Positions 1 through 5,875 are shown, counted from the stretch's first letter. The stretch is DNA of 7,522 nucleotides from DASWVC01 sp036401335 (GCA_036401335.1 DASWVC010000143.1:1-7522), one strand, 5' to 3'. Translations and numbers: made by a program. The notes: generated by a model from the sequence alone, not told the origin.

Positions 1-202
1 ACGGTGGTTCGGCCGCCTGAATCAAAAGACGGAAACCGGGATCCTCACGCCCCACTTGCACGGGAAATGCAATCCCTCCCCAGTGACTGCTTGCCCGTGT
101 AGGGTGCGTTTCGCGCAGGCCCCGCTGGCGTCCAGCGCAAAGTACGGATGGGTGGTCCTGAGCGTTGCCGACTCGGGATGCGGAAGCGTCACCGGCTCCC
201 AT
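1..202 (-). other. Weak open frame running off the left edge (possible partial CDS)
   Basis: An ATG at 202 on the minus strand opens a frame with no stop down to position 1, about 67 codons. The later part, which includes HWGGIAFPVQVG and PGFRLLIQAAEPP, looks more protein-like than the first 30 residues, which are rich in Ala, Gly, Ser and Arg. I recognise no domain and see no ribosome binding site. The plus strand of the same stretch is also open in one frame up to 259, so openness alone proves little. If real, it is the 5' part of a gene continuing left of the window; otherwise 1-260 is intergenic sequence in which I see nothing else. Confidence 0.15.
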
Positions 203-218
203 GGGATGGCCGGAGTGA

Positions 219-246
219 TTGCCTCAGTTTTTCCTGTAAATATTAA
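219..246 (+). promoter_or_regulatory. Candidate sigma-70-like promoter for the small gene at 261
   Basis: TTGCCT at 219-224 is followed after 16 bases by TATTAA at 241-246, inside the most AT-rich stretch of the left end. The -10 box matches the consensus at only four of six positions. A start point near 253 would leave a very short leader before the ATG at 261 or 270. This is a pattern match only. Confidence 0.25.
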
Positions 247-260
247 AACCTTAACCTAGT

Positions 261-509
261 ATGGGCATCATGAAGCCTGAATGGATATTGGTGAATCAAC
301 AAAAGGGTAAATGCGGAGAATGGGAAACCTTTCGCGATGAAAGGATGCGAGCCCAAAAGGTGGTGCTCGTCAGCGTGGCCGGCCGGGTCGCAACACACCC
401 CATGGCCTATTTCGAACTCGACGGCGATGGCCGAACCTTTCACAGCGAAGCGGTCCTGATAACGGCTTGGCAAGAACAAGCAAAGGCCTTCGACAGCGTC
501 CGCTGTTGA
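261..509 (+). CDS. Small hypothetical protein
   Basis: This encodes a soluble protein of 82 residues (79 if the second ATG, at 270, is used). I do not recognise a family. The sequence reads like a small alpha/beta protein: an N-terminal segment with Trp and Lys (KPEWILVNQQKG), a probable strand (KVVLVSVAGRV, about residues 33-43), and a second strand pair around AYFELDGDGRTFHSEAVLI (about 50-68). It has no signal peptide or membrane segment, and three Cys/Trp-type residues are scattered without a motif. Neither start has a good Shine-Dalgarno sequence, though GGG lies just before the second ATG. Base composition is lower in GC than the genes to its right. It converges with the DUF899-DUF2182 operon, and a minus-strand terminator sits just beyond its stop. 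The antisense frame at 243-521 is open but looks less protein-like, so I prefer this strand. Confidence 0.5.
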   Translation: MGIMKPEWILVNQQKGKCGEWETFRDERMRAQKVVLVSVAGRVATHPMAYFELDGDGRTFHSEAVLITAWQEQAKAFDSVRC

Positions 510-524
510 CGGCTGCCTCACTAG

Positions 525-557
525 AAAAACGGGGCACGCTGACGACCGGCTGCCCCG
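525..557 (-). terminator. Intrinsic terminator of the DUF899-DUF2182 operon
   Basis: Read on the minus strand, a perfect 7-base stem CGGGGCA / TGCCCCG (plus-strand arms 530-536 and 551-557, 14-base loop) is followed immediately by five T residues (AAAAA at 525-529 on the plus strand). This is the standard layout of a Rho-independent terminator for leftward transcription. It lies about 120 bases beyond the DUF2182 stop codon and 15 bases beyond the end of the convergent small gene, so it would keep leftward transcripts out of that gene. On the plus strand the hairpin has no T-run. Confidence 0.65.
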
Positions 558-664
558 ATGGCATTGATCACCGTCGCGTTCCGTTTATTTTCCCTATGGA
601 CCATGGTTTGCTCCAAGGTTGGTCGTTTCGTCACTCTGGAACCGACCTTTGACAAACAATATAC

Positions 665-678
665 GACGCGGATGCGTC
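665..678 (-). other. Short hairpin over the DUF2182 stop codon
   Basis: GACGC at 665-669 and GCGTC at 674-678 form a perfect 5-base GC-rich inverted repeat with a 4-base loop, overlapping the TGA stop of the DUF2182 gene. On the minus strand it is followed by a mixed AT-rich stretch (GTATATTGTTTG) rather than a clean T-run. It could be a weak terminator or an RNA 3'-end stabiliser; the hairpin at 525-557 is the better terminator. I see no gene in the stretch 558-676. Confidence 0.2.
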
Positions 679-1468
679 ATCCGAGCCCGGATGCCCGCCC
701 GATCAGAAATAACCCTGCCCCGACGACGACGGCCCCGATGGCTCGCGCGACGCGCTCACCAGCCGGTGCGAGACGTTCGAAGGTGATGGCTGCCGCTACG
801 ACAGCCATCGCCTGCAAGTTCATAACTCCGGTGATCAGGAGGATCGCCGTCAGGCCGGCACAGCTGGAGCTGCAGTGAAGGCCGAGATGCAGGCCGTATC
901 GCCAGGCCGTGCCGGCGTCGGCCGGCAGCGGACGGCCGCGCCCTGGTTTCTCCCGGCAGCAGGCAAGGTGATGTGCCTTCCACCCGGTGAACTGGAGCGC
1001 CCCGGCAAGCAGGACGACCACCCCGACGGCGATCGGAACTGCGCGCGCCAGCGCCGGCCGTTGCATCTCGACTGCGGCCAGTGCGACGCCCAGCGGAAAC
1101 GCGGCCGTTCCGAACAGGGTCCAGACGACGAGGTACCCCAAGCCCACCAGCGCGGTCAGCGGACCCAGGCCCGTCTCGCGTGTCCTGGCGACTGCCTGGC
1201 GGTAGCGCCACAGCGTCGGGACCAAAGACGGCAGCATCATTGCTGCCATCATCACGACCCACATGCAAAGGAATGACGCCGCAACGCCGGACCATGTCTG
1301 TCCGGGCATCCGCATCCACGCCATCGACATCGTCCAGCCGCCGGGCATCGGCATCTCGTCCATGGCCGACATGGACCCGCACCAGACCATCGTCACCGCC
1401 GCGCTGGCGGCGAACAGCAGCGCCGAGATGGCGAAGAAGGCCCGCTGGGAAGCTTGCCCGGAAACCAT
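677..1468 (-). CDS. DUF2182 family polytopic membrane protein, Met/Cys-rich
   Basis: This is a predicted inner-membrane protein of 263 residues with about six hydrophobic segments (roughly 9-30, 62-84, 103-132, 142-161, 205-228, 241-259). It fits the DUF2182 family, annotated as predicted metal-binding integral membrane proteins of unproven function. The hallmark MWVVMMAAMMLP lies at 69-80. Eight Met residues fall within 33-54, in the loop between segments 1 and 2. Two further clusters look able to bind metal: HHLACC (H166, H167, C170, C171) and HCSSSC (H198, C199, C203). I chose the ATG at 1468 because AGGAG (1481-1485) lies upstream, although 12 bases away; a GTG at 1513 would add 15 residues but has no ribosome binding site. 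It follows the DUF899 gene after 53 bases on the same strand, so the two are probably co-transcribed. Family assignment is firm; a copper or heavy-metal role is inferred. Confidence 0.88.
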   Translation of the reverse strand: MVSGQASQRAFFAISALLFAASAAVTMVWCGSMSAMDEMPMPGGWTMSMAWMRMPGQTWSGVAASFLCMWVVMMAAMMLPSLVPTLWRYRQAVARTRETGLGPLTALVGLGYLVVWTLFGTAAFPLGVALAAVEMQRPALARAVPIAVGVVVLLAGALQFTGWKAHHLACCREKPGRGRPLPADAGTAWRYGLHLGLHCSSSCAGLTAILLITGVMNLQAMAVVAAAITFERLAPAGERVARAIGAVVVGAGLFLIGRASGLG

Positions 1469-1521
1469 GCGTCGTGAGATCTCCTGTCCCCCGGTTGTGT
1501 TAACGACACCCACGAGTCGGT

Positions 1522-2292
1522 TCAGCGCTTGTCGTACTCGTCATGGCGGCGCCACCAGATGCCGCCCATCTCCTCGTTGCGCCCCTTGGGGGCGCGGTCG
1601 AGCCACTGGTACATGCCCCAGAGGCCGTCGAGTCCGCGCGCATAGGTGGAATAGGTGTGGTAGACGACGCCGTCCTCGAGCACAAATGCGCTCATGCCCG
1701 GCCTCTCGCGCGTGTAGGTGCCCGCATCGGTTCCGGTCATAGCCGCGTTCTGGGCGACGGGCTCTGGGACCTGGGTCGCGTCCATCGCGTGGCCGCTGCG
1801 CTCGTAGTTGTATTCGATGGCGCCCTCGCGCTGTTGCTCCTCGGTGAACGAGACGTTAAGATCGAAGTTGAAGTCGCTGCCGAGCGTGGATGCCCAGGGA
1901 AACTTCCACCCCATTCGCCGCTTGTACGCCTGCAGCTTCGCGAGCGGTGCCCGCGACACCGCCGAAAGCGTCACGTCGTGGTTGGCCAGGTGGACGGCAA
2001 AGCCGTCGAACCCGTCCGCGATCGTCGAGCAGGTCGCACACCCCGCCGTGTAGTCGGGCCCGAACATGTAGTGGTAGACGAGAAGCTGCGAGCGCCCTCG
2101 GAAAAGGTCTGCCAGCAAGGCGCTCCCCTCGTCCGTGTCGAATCGGTACTCGTTGTCGACCCGAACCCACGGCAGCTCCTGACGTCGCTGCGCCAGTTCG
2201 TCGCTGCGCCGCGTGAGCTCCTTCTCCGCCTCGAGCAGCTTCAGCCGCGCGGCGAGCCACTCGTTACGGGTCCCGGTCTTGTGTTTCGTCAT
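1522..2292 (-). CDS. DUF899 family thioredoxin-like protein
   Basis: This is a predicted cytoplasmic protein of 256 residues of the DUF899 family, which has a thioredoxin-like fold; no reaction is established for the family to my knowledge. The N-terminal helix (EWLAARLKLLEAEKELTRRSDEL, about 11-33) and PWVRV are typical. The central motif is FGPD (77-80) followed by GCATCS, whose C85 and C88 form a CxxC pair placed after a strand (QLLVYHYMF) as in thioredoxin-type proteins. The C-terminus WWRRHDEYD (246-254) is also characteristic. There is no signal peptide. I chose the ATG at 2292 because AAGGAG lies 9 bases upstream (2302-2307); an in-frame ATG at 2340 would add 16 polar residues without better support. 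It is the first gene of a leftward pair with DUF2182 and is divergent from the regulator at 2422. A thiol-redox role is inferred from the CxxC motif only. Confidence 0.9.
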   Translation of the reverse strand: MTKHKTGTRNEWLAARLKLLEAEKELTRRSDELAQRRQELPWVRVDNEYRFDTDEGSALLADLFRGRSQLLVYHYMFGPDYTAGCATCSTIADGFDGFAVHLANHDVTLSAVSRAPLAKLQAYKRRMGWKFPWASTLGSDFNFDLNVSFTEEQQREGAIEYNYERSGHAMDATQVPEPVAQNAAMTGTDAGTYTRERPGMSAFVLEDGVVYHTYSTYARGLDGLWGMYQWLDRAPKGRNEEMGGIWWRRHDEYDKR

Positions 2293-2301
2293 CTCTCTGC
2301 T

Positions 2302-2307
2302 CTCCTT
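2302..2307 (-). promoter_or_regulatory. Shine-Dalgarno site deciding the DUF899 start
   Basis: AAGGAG on the minus strand sits 9 bases before the ATG at 2292. It favours this start over the in-frame ATG at 2340. Confidence 0.7.
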
Positions 2308-2340
2308 GCTTAGGGTGTCCTTCATCGTTTGTTTCTCCAT

Positions 2341-2421
2341 ATGACTTGGTGGTTGTCGGTCATGAGGTAGTCTAAGCGCCGGGTATCGATCGATGGGAGT
2401 TACAAGTGTGACGGGATTCCG
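2341..2421. promoter_or_regulatory. Divergent intergenic region with small dyads
   Basis: This region, with the adjoining leader back to 2293, separates the divergent DUF899 and regulator genes and must hold start signals for both. Two symmetrical elements are visible: ATGAC (2341-2345) and GTCAT (2359-2363) as an inverted repeat with a 13-base spacer, and the 10-base palindrome ATCGATCGAT (2385-2394). Either could be an operator for the divergently encoded DNA-binding protein. I find no convincing -35/-10 pair on either strand. The short length of the repeats means chance is not excluded. Confidence 0.35.
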
Positions 2422-3642
2422 ATGGACTCACTGATCGCGGCCGCGGCGCGTGCACTCGCAGCGGGCGATCCCCTTGACGCATTGAAGCGGGTCGCCCTGC
2501 GCGATGACGCGCCTGGTCTCGCCCTTCGAGGCATCGCCATGGCGCAGCTCGGCGATCTCGTTCGAGCGAAGACTCTCTTGCGAATGGCCGCGCGTGCCTT
2601 CGGTTCGAAAGAGGCCCTGGGCCGTGCGCGGTGCGTCCTTGCCGAGGCTGAAGTCGCCCTCGCCGCGCGCGACTTGGGCTGGCCTGCAAAGGCGCTCGGC
2701 GCGGCGCGTGCGACGCTCGAGGAGCACGGCGACCGCGCCAACGCCGCGCACGCGCGGCACCTGGAGGCCCGGCACCTCCTCCTGGTCGGGCGGATCAACG
2801 AGGCCGAGCGCACGCTCGCCGGGCTGGACCCCGCGCCTTTGCCTCCCGCGGCGAGAACTGTCCACGAACTGGTGGTCGCGGGGATCGCGATTCGGCGTCT
2901 CCGGACGGAGGAGGGGCGCGTCGCGCTCGCCCGGGCCGAGTGCGCCGCGCGCCTTGCCGGAATCCCTGCGCTGATGGCGGAGGTCGAGAGCGCATACCTT
3001 GTCCTGAACACGCCCGCTGCGCGCCTGATTGCGAGTGGCGAAGAGCGACTCCTCCTCCTCGAGGACGTCGAAGCACTGCTGGCGTCGAAAGCGTTTGTCG
3101 TGGACGCGTGCCGTCATGCGGTGCGCTACGCAGGCACGGTGGTCTCGCTGGCAAGGCGCCCGGTGTTGTTCGCGCTCGCGCGTGCGCTGGGCGAAGCGTG
3201 GCCGGGAGATGTGCCCAGGGACACGCTCGTGGCCCGGGCATTCGGAGCGAAGCGCGCCGATGCATCGCACCGCGCGCGGTTGCGAGTCGAAGTCGGGCGG
3301 CTTCGCACGGTGCTTCGGACGCTGGCCGACGTGGGGGCGACGAAGCAGGGGTTTGCGCTGGCCCCGAGCTGCGCACGCGAAGTAGTCGTGCTGGCGCGGC
3401 CTGTCGAAGACAAGCATGCGGCGGTCCTCGCCTTCCTCGCCGATGGTGAATCGTGGTCGAGCTCCGCCCTTGCGCTTGCGCTTGGAACGAGCCAACGCAC
3501 CGTGCAGCGGGCGGTCGACTCGCTTGCGGCAGCAGGCAAGGTGCAGTCGTTCGGTCACGGGCGAGCCCGCCGTTGGGTGACCCCGCCCCTCCCGGGATTC
3601 ACGACGACCTTGTTACTCCCTGCTCCGCTGCCGATTGACTAA
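2422..3642 (+). CDS. Transcriptional regulator with helical N-terminus and two predicted winged-helix domains
   Basis: This is a predicted cytoplasmic DNA-binding protein of 406 residues. Residues 1 to about 225 are Ala/Leu/Arg-rich helices with TPR-like pairs, for example ALRGIAMAQLGDLVRAKTLL and HLEARHLLLVGRINEAERTL, suggesting a helical sensing or interaction platform. Residues about 238-315 (from VVSLARRPVLFALARALGEA to the GFALAP strand) resemble the winged helix of OmpR/SARP-type regulators. Residues about 331-386 form a second HTH, with SQRTVQRAVDSLAAAG (357-372) as likely recognition helix followed by a basic wing (GHGRARRW). There is no receiver domain. The C-terminus ends with a short hydrophobic strand, GFTTTLLLPAPLP. 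The ATG at 2422 has only a weak ribosome binding site; GGGAG is 22 bases upstream. The beta-propeller gene starts 9 bases after the stop, so they are almost certainly one operon. The DUF899 operon is divergent and is a natural target along with its own promoter. Regulator is a strong call; signal and targets are unknown. Confidence 0.82.
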   Translation: MDSLIAAAARALAAGDPLDALKRVALRDDAPGLALRGIAMAQLGDLVRAKTLLRMAARAFGSKEALGRARCVLAEAEVALAARDLGWPAKALGAARATLEEHGDRANAAHARHLEARHLLLVGRINEAERTLAGLDPAPLPPAARTVHELVVAGIAIRRLRTEEGRVALARAECAARLAGIPALMAEVESAYLVLNTPAARLIASGEERLLLLEDVEALLASKAFVVDACRHAVRYAGTVVSLARRPVLFALARALGEAWPGDVPRDTLVARAFGAKRADASHRARLRVEVGRLRTVLRTLADVGATKQGFALAPSCAREVVVLARPVEDKHAAVLAFLADGESWSSSALALALGTSQRTVQRAVDSLAAAGKVQSFGHGRARRWVTPPLPGFTTTLLLPAPLPID

Positions 3643-3647
3643 GGTGG
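3641..3647 (+). promoter_or_regulatory. Ribosome binding site overlapping the regulator stop codon
   Basis: AAGGTGG begins inside the TAA stop of the regulator gene (3640-3642) and precedes the ATG at 3652. The arrangement fixes the propeller start and suggests translational coupling of the two genes. Confidence 0.7.
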
Positions 3648-3651
3648 ACGC

Positions 3652-4338
3652 ATGAATCAATCACCCGCCGAGATCATCCGTGAGTATGGGCCCTTTTCGG
3701 GTGCCGACAACGTGCATGGAGTCACGTATGACGGTCAGAATGTCTGGTTTGCTTCTGGAGACAAGCTGAACGCCTTCGATCCTGCGAGCGGGAAGACGCT
3801 GCGCTCGATCGATGTCGCTGCGCATGCAGGGACGGCCTTCGACGGCCAGCACCTGTTTCAGCTTGCCGATGATCGCATCCAGAAAATCGATCCGAAGACC
3901 GGTTCTGTGCTCGCCACGATCCCGGCGCCCGGCCGTGGCGGTGACTCGGGGCTCTCGTGGGCCGAAGGGACGCTTTGGGTGGGGCAACATCGGGACCGGA
4001 AGATCCATCAAGTCGATCCCGAAACAGGAGCGATTCTCCGCACCATCGAGTCCAACCGCTTCGTCACCGGGGTCACCTGGATCGACGGAGAGCTTTGGCA
4101 CGGCACCTGGGAAGGCGATGAGAGCGAGCTGAGGCGGGTCGATCCTCGAACGGGAGAGGTCTTGGAAAAGCTCGAGATGCCGCCCGGAGTGGGCGTCTCG
4201 GGGCTCGAGTCCGATGGCCGCGATCAGTTCTTTTGCGGAGGCGGAGAAAGCGGCAAGGTGAGGACCGTGCGCCGGCCTAAGCGAGGCTCCGGGACGGGCA
4301 GCGGCTCCGACCGCCCGATCGACTCCACGGGCAAGTGA
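3652..4338 (+). CDS. Cytosolic five-repeat beta-propeller protein, glutamine cyclotransferase-like
   Basis: This protein of 228 residues has five repeats of about 40 residues. Four carry a DP-x-(S/T)-G turn: FDPASG 42-47, IDPKTG 79-84, VDPETG 121-126 and VDPRTG 163-168, each following a DGQNVWFAS- or EGTLWVGQ-type strand pair. The fifth repeat (GVSGLESDGRDQFFCGGG, 181-198) lacks the DP turn. This resembles PQQ/NHL-like propellers and the glutamine cyclotransferase-like family; the plant-type glutaminyl cyclase is also a five-bladed propeller. There is no signal peptide or membrane segment, so it should stay in the cytoplasm, unlike secreted cyclases. The last 24 residues are a Gly/Ser/basic low-complexity tail. 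It is the second gene of an operon with the regulator and converges with the importer ATPase gene 23 bases away. Enzymatic activity is unproven; a ligand-sensing or scaffold partner for the regulator is equally possible. Confidence 0.82.
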   Translation: MNQSPAEIIREYGPFSGADNVHGVTYDGQNVWFASGDKLNAFDPASGKTLRSIDVAAHAGTAFDGQHLFQLADDRIQKIDPKTGSVLATIPAPGRGGDSGLSWAEGTLWVGQHRDRKIHQVDPETGAILRTIESNRFVTGVTWIDGELWHGTWEGDESELRRVDPRTGEVLEKLEMPPGVGVSGLESDGRDQFFCGGGESGKVRTVRRPKRGSGTGSGSDRPIDSTGK

Positions 4339-4343
4339 TCGCA

Positions 4344-4376
4344 GCCCGCCCCGAACCTCAGTCAATCGTGGCGGGC
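4344..4376. other. Inverted repeat between convergent genes
   Basis: GCCCGCC (4344-4350) and GGCGGGC (4370-4376) are a perfect 7-base inverted repeat with a 19-base loop. It spans the gap between the propeller gene and the importer ATPase gene and covers the ATPase stop codon. It could serve both convergent transcripts as an RNA 3'-end structure, but there is no T-run on either side, so it is not a standard intrinsic terminator. Confidence 0.3.
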
Positions 4377-5135
4377 AACCCCGGCGAGAAACCGTTGCAG
4401 CCGTTCCGTCCTGGGTTGGACCAGGATATCGGACGGGCGGCCTTCCTCTTCCACGCGGCCTTCGTGCAAAAATAAGGCCCGGTTCGAAACATGGCGGGCA
4501 AAGGCCATTTCATGGGTCACCACAATCATCGTCCGGCCTTCTGTCGCCAGTTGCTGCATTACTTTCAAAACTTCGCCGACCAGCTCCGGATCCAGCGCCG
4601 AGGTCGGTTCGTCGAATAACATCACCTCAGGTTCCATCGCCAAGGCGCGCGCAATCGCCACCCGCTGCTGTTGGCCGCCGGAAAGGTAAGCCGGGTACAT
4701 GGATTCCACGGATCGACCCAAGCCAACCGTTGCGAGAAGTTCCCGCGCCCGGTCCACCGCGGCCCGCTTTGACAGTCCCAGGACGTGAACCGGAGCTTCA
4801 ATAATGTTTTCCAGCGCAGTCAGGTGCAGCCAGAGGTTGAAATGTTGAAAGACCATTGCCAGACGGGTGCGCAGTTTACGGAGTTCAGCCGGGTCATCGA
4901 TCCCCAGCCGGCCCGACCGGTCCCGGCGCAACATCAGATCGTGGCCGTCCACGGCAATTCTGCCTGCATCCGGCGATTCCAAAAGGTTGATGCAACGCAG
5001 GAACGTGCTCTTACCGGAGCCGCTGGCGCCAATGATGCTGATCACGTCGCCTGCCTCCGCCCGAAGTGACACCCCGCGAAGCACTTCGTTTGTGCCAAAC
5101 CTTTTGTGGAGACCTTCAACCAGCAGTTTTTCCAT
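4362..5135 (-). CDS. hisP: Basic amino acid ABC transporter ATP-binding protein (HisP type)
   Basis: This is the cytoplasmic ATPase subunit of a polar amino acid importer; a dimer drives uptake through the HisQ/HisM-type permeases. All nucleotide-binding motifs are intact in 257 residues: Walker A GASGSGKST (36-44), Q-loop Q97, signature LSGGQQQ (151-157), Walker B VMLFDEP (171-177), D-loop SALD (179-182) and H-loop H208. The insertion around 66-90 (DLMLRRDRSG...DDPAELRKLRT) and VFQHFNLW-x-HLTALENIIEAPVHVLG are characteristic of HisP and close relatives rather than GlnQ. I chose the ATG at 5135, preceded by GGGG; a TTG at 5165 overlapping the permease stop would add 10 residues not usual in the family. 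It is the last gene of the four-gene operon. The subunit call is firm; the exact substrate within the His/Lys/Arg/Orn group is not. Confidence 0.94.
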   Translation of the reverse strand: MEKLLVEGLHKRFGTNEVLRGVSLRAEAGDVISIIGASGSGKSTFLRCINLLESPDAGRIAVDGHDLMLRRDRSGRLGIDDPAELRKLRTRLAMVFQHFNLWLHLTALENIIEAPVHVLGLSKRAAVDRARELLATVGLGRSVESMYPAYLSGGQQQRVAIARALAMEPEVMLFDEPTSALDPELVGEVLKVMQQLATEGRTMIVVTHEMAFARHVSNRALFLHEGRVEEEGRPSDILVQPRTERLQRFLAGVARHD

Positions 5136-5161
5136 GCGAACCCCAGTGGCTACGTTCCCGG

Positions 5162-5875
5162 TCAACCCTCAACCGGACGTAGATACGCCAGCCACCTTCG
5201 TTCCGCCCGCCGAAAAAGGTGCACCAACCCGAGCGTCACCGTGAGGTAGAGCAATGCGGCAAGCCCATACGCCACGAATGGCAGGTAATAGTCGGACGCT
5301 GCGTTGCGGGCAACCTTAAGTAGGTCCACCACCGTGGCGGTGCCGGCCAGCGTGGTGGCGTGCAGCATCAGGATGACTTCGTTGCTGTAGGCAGGTAACG
5401 CCCGGCGGAGCGCGGAAGGCAGAATGATCCGGCGGTACAAGGTGACTCCCGACATCCCGAAAGCTCGCGCCGCTTCCACCTCCCCTCGCGACGTCGCCTG
5501 AATCGCCCCGGCAAAAATCTCGGTGGTGTAAGCAGCGGTGTTCAATGTGAATGCAAGCAGGGTGCAGTTCAGGGCGTCTTTGAAAAACGCCGCGAGCACC
5601 GGCGTTGCCCGGACCGCGTCAAGGCTGTAGAGCCCGGTGTAACAGAGCAGGAGCTGCACGGAGAGGGGCGTGCCTCGAAAAACGTGGGTGAACAACCAGA
5701 CTTGTCCCGCCACCCAGCGGCGGGTTGACACCCGTAGAACCGCCAGCGGCAACGCCAGTCCGAAACCGAGCGCGACCGAGACAACCGTCAGCCACAGGGT
5801 CATTGCCAACCCGGTCCAGTGACCAGGAGAACCCCACAGGTACTGACGCCAATACTGCTGGAACAGGTCATTCAT
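5162..5875 (-). CDS. hisM: Basic amino acid ABC transporter permease (HisM type)
   Basis: This inner-membrane subunit of 237 residues pairs with the neighbouring HisQ-type permease to form the translocation path. Hydrophobic segments lie at about 20-48, 65-83, 101-122, 162-184 and 197-221, the five-helix layout of this family. The cytoplasmic EAA loop, which contacts the ATPase, is clear at about 130-162: RGEVEAARAFGMSG, then RRIILPSALRRALPAYSNE. FRGTPLSVQLLL near residue 67 is a typical N-terminal motif of the HisM/ArtM group. The ATG at 5875 overlaps the TGA of the upstream permease by one base (TGATG); a GTG one codon earlier is possible. Such overlap points to coupled translation. The ATPase ATG starts 26 bases after its stop. 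HisM rather than HisQ is assigned from gene order and similarity. Confidence 0.92.
   Translation of the reverse strand: MNDLFQQYWRQYLWGSPGHWTGLAMTLWLTVVSVALGFGLALPLAVLRVSTRRWVAGQVWLFTHVFRGTPLSVQLLLCYTGLYSLDAVRATPVLAAFFKDALNCTLLAFTLNTAAYTTEIFAGAIQATSRGEVEAARAFGMSGVTLYRRIILPSALRRALPAYSNEVILMLHATTLAGTATVVDLLKVARNAASDYYLPFVAYGLAALLYLTVTLGLVHLFRRAERRWLAYLRPVEG

Noticed and set aside
56..259. Plus-strand open frame from the left edge to 259 containing WVVLSVADSGCG, faintly like a histidine kinase G1 box
   Set aside because: The resemblance covers only about a dozen residues; the expected downstream F- and G2-box sequence is absent, and the rest does not look like a kinase.
649..654. Perfect TTGACA hexamer on the plus strand
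   Set aside because: No -10-like hexamer at 16-18 bases downstream, and no plus-strand gene follows; it faces into the end of DUF2182.
1263..1742. Plus-strand open frame crossing the DUF2182/DUF899 junction
   Set aside because: It overlaps two well-supported genes on the other strand and is low-complexity, rich in Arg, Pro and Cys.
1543..2313. Plus-strand open frame (256 codons) opposite DUF899
   Set aside because: Shadow of a GC-rich real gene; no domain and Val/Arg/Pro-biased composition.
2428..3558. Long minus-strand open frame (376 codons) opposite the regulator gene
   Set aside because: It is Arg-rich with no recognisable domain, and arises because stops are rare opposite a very GC-rich gene; the plus-strand protein has clear HTH features.
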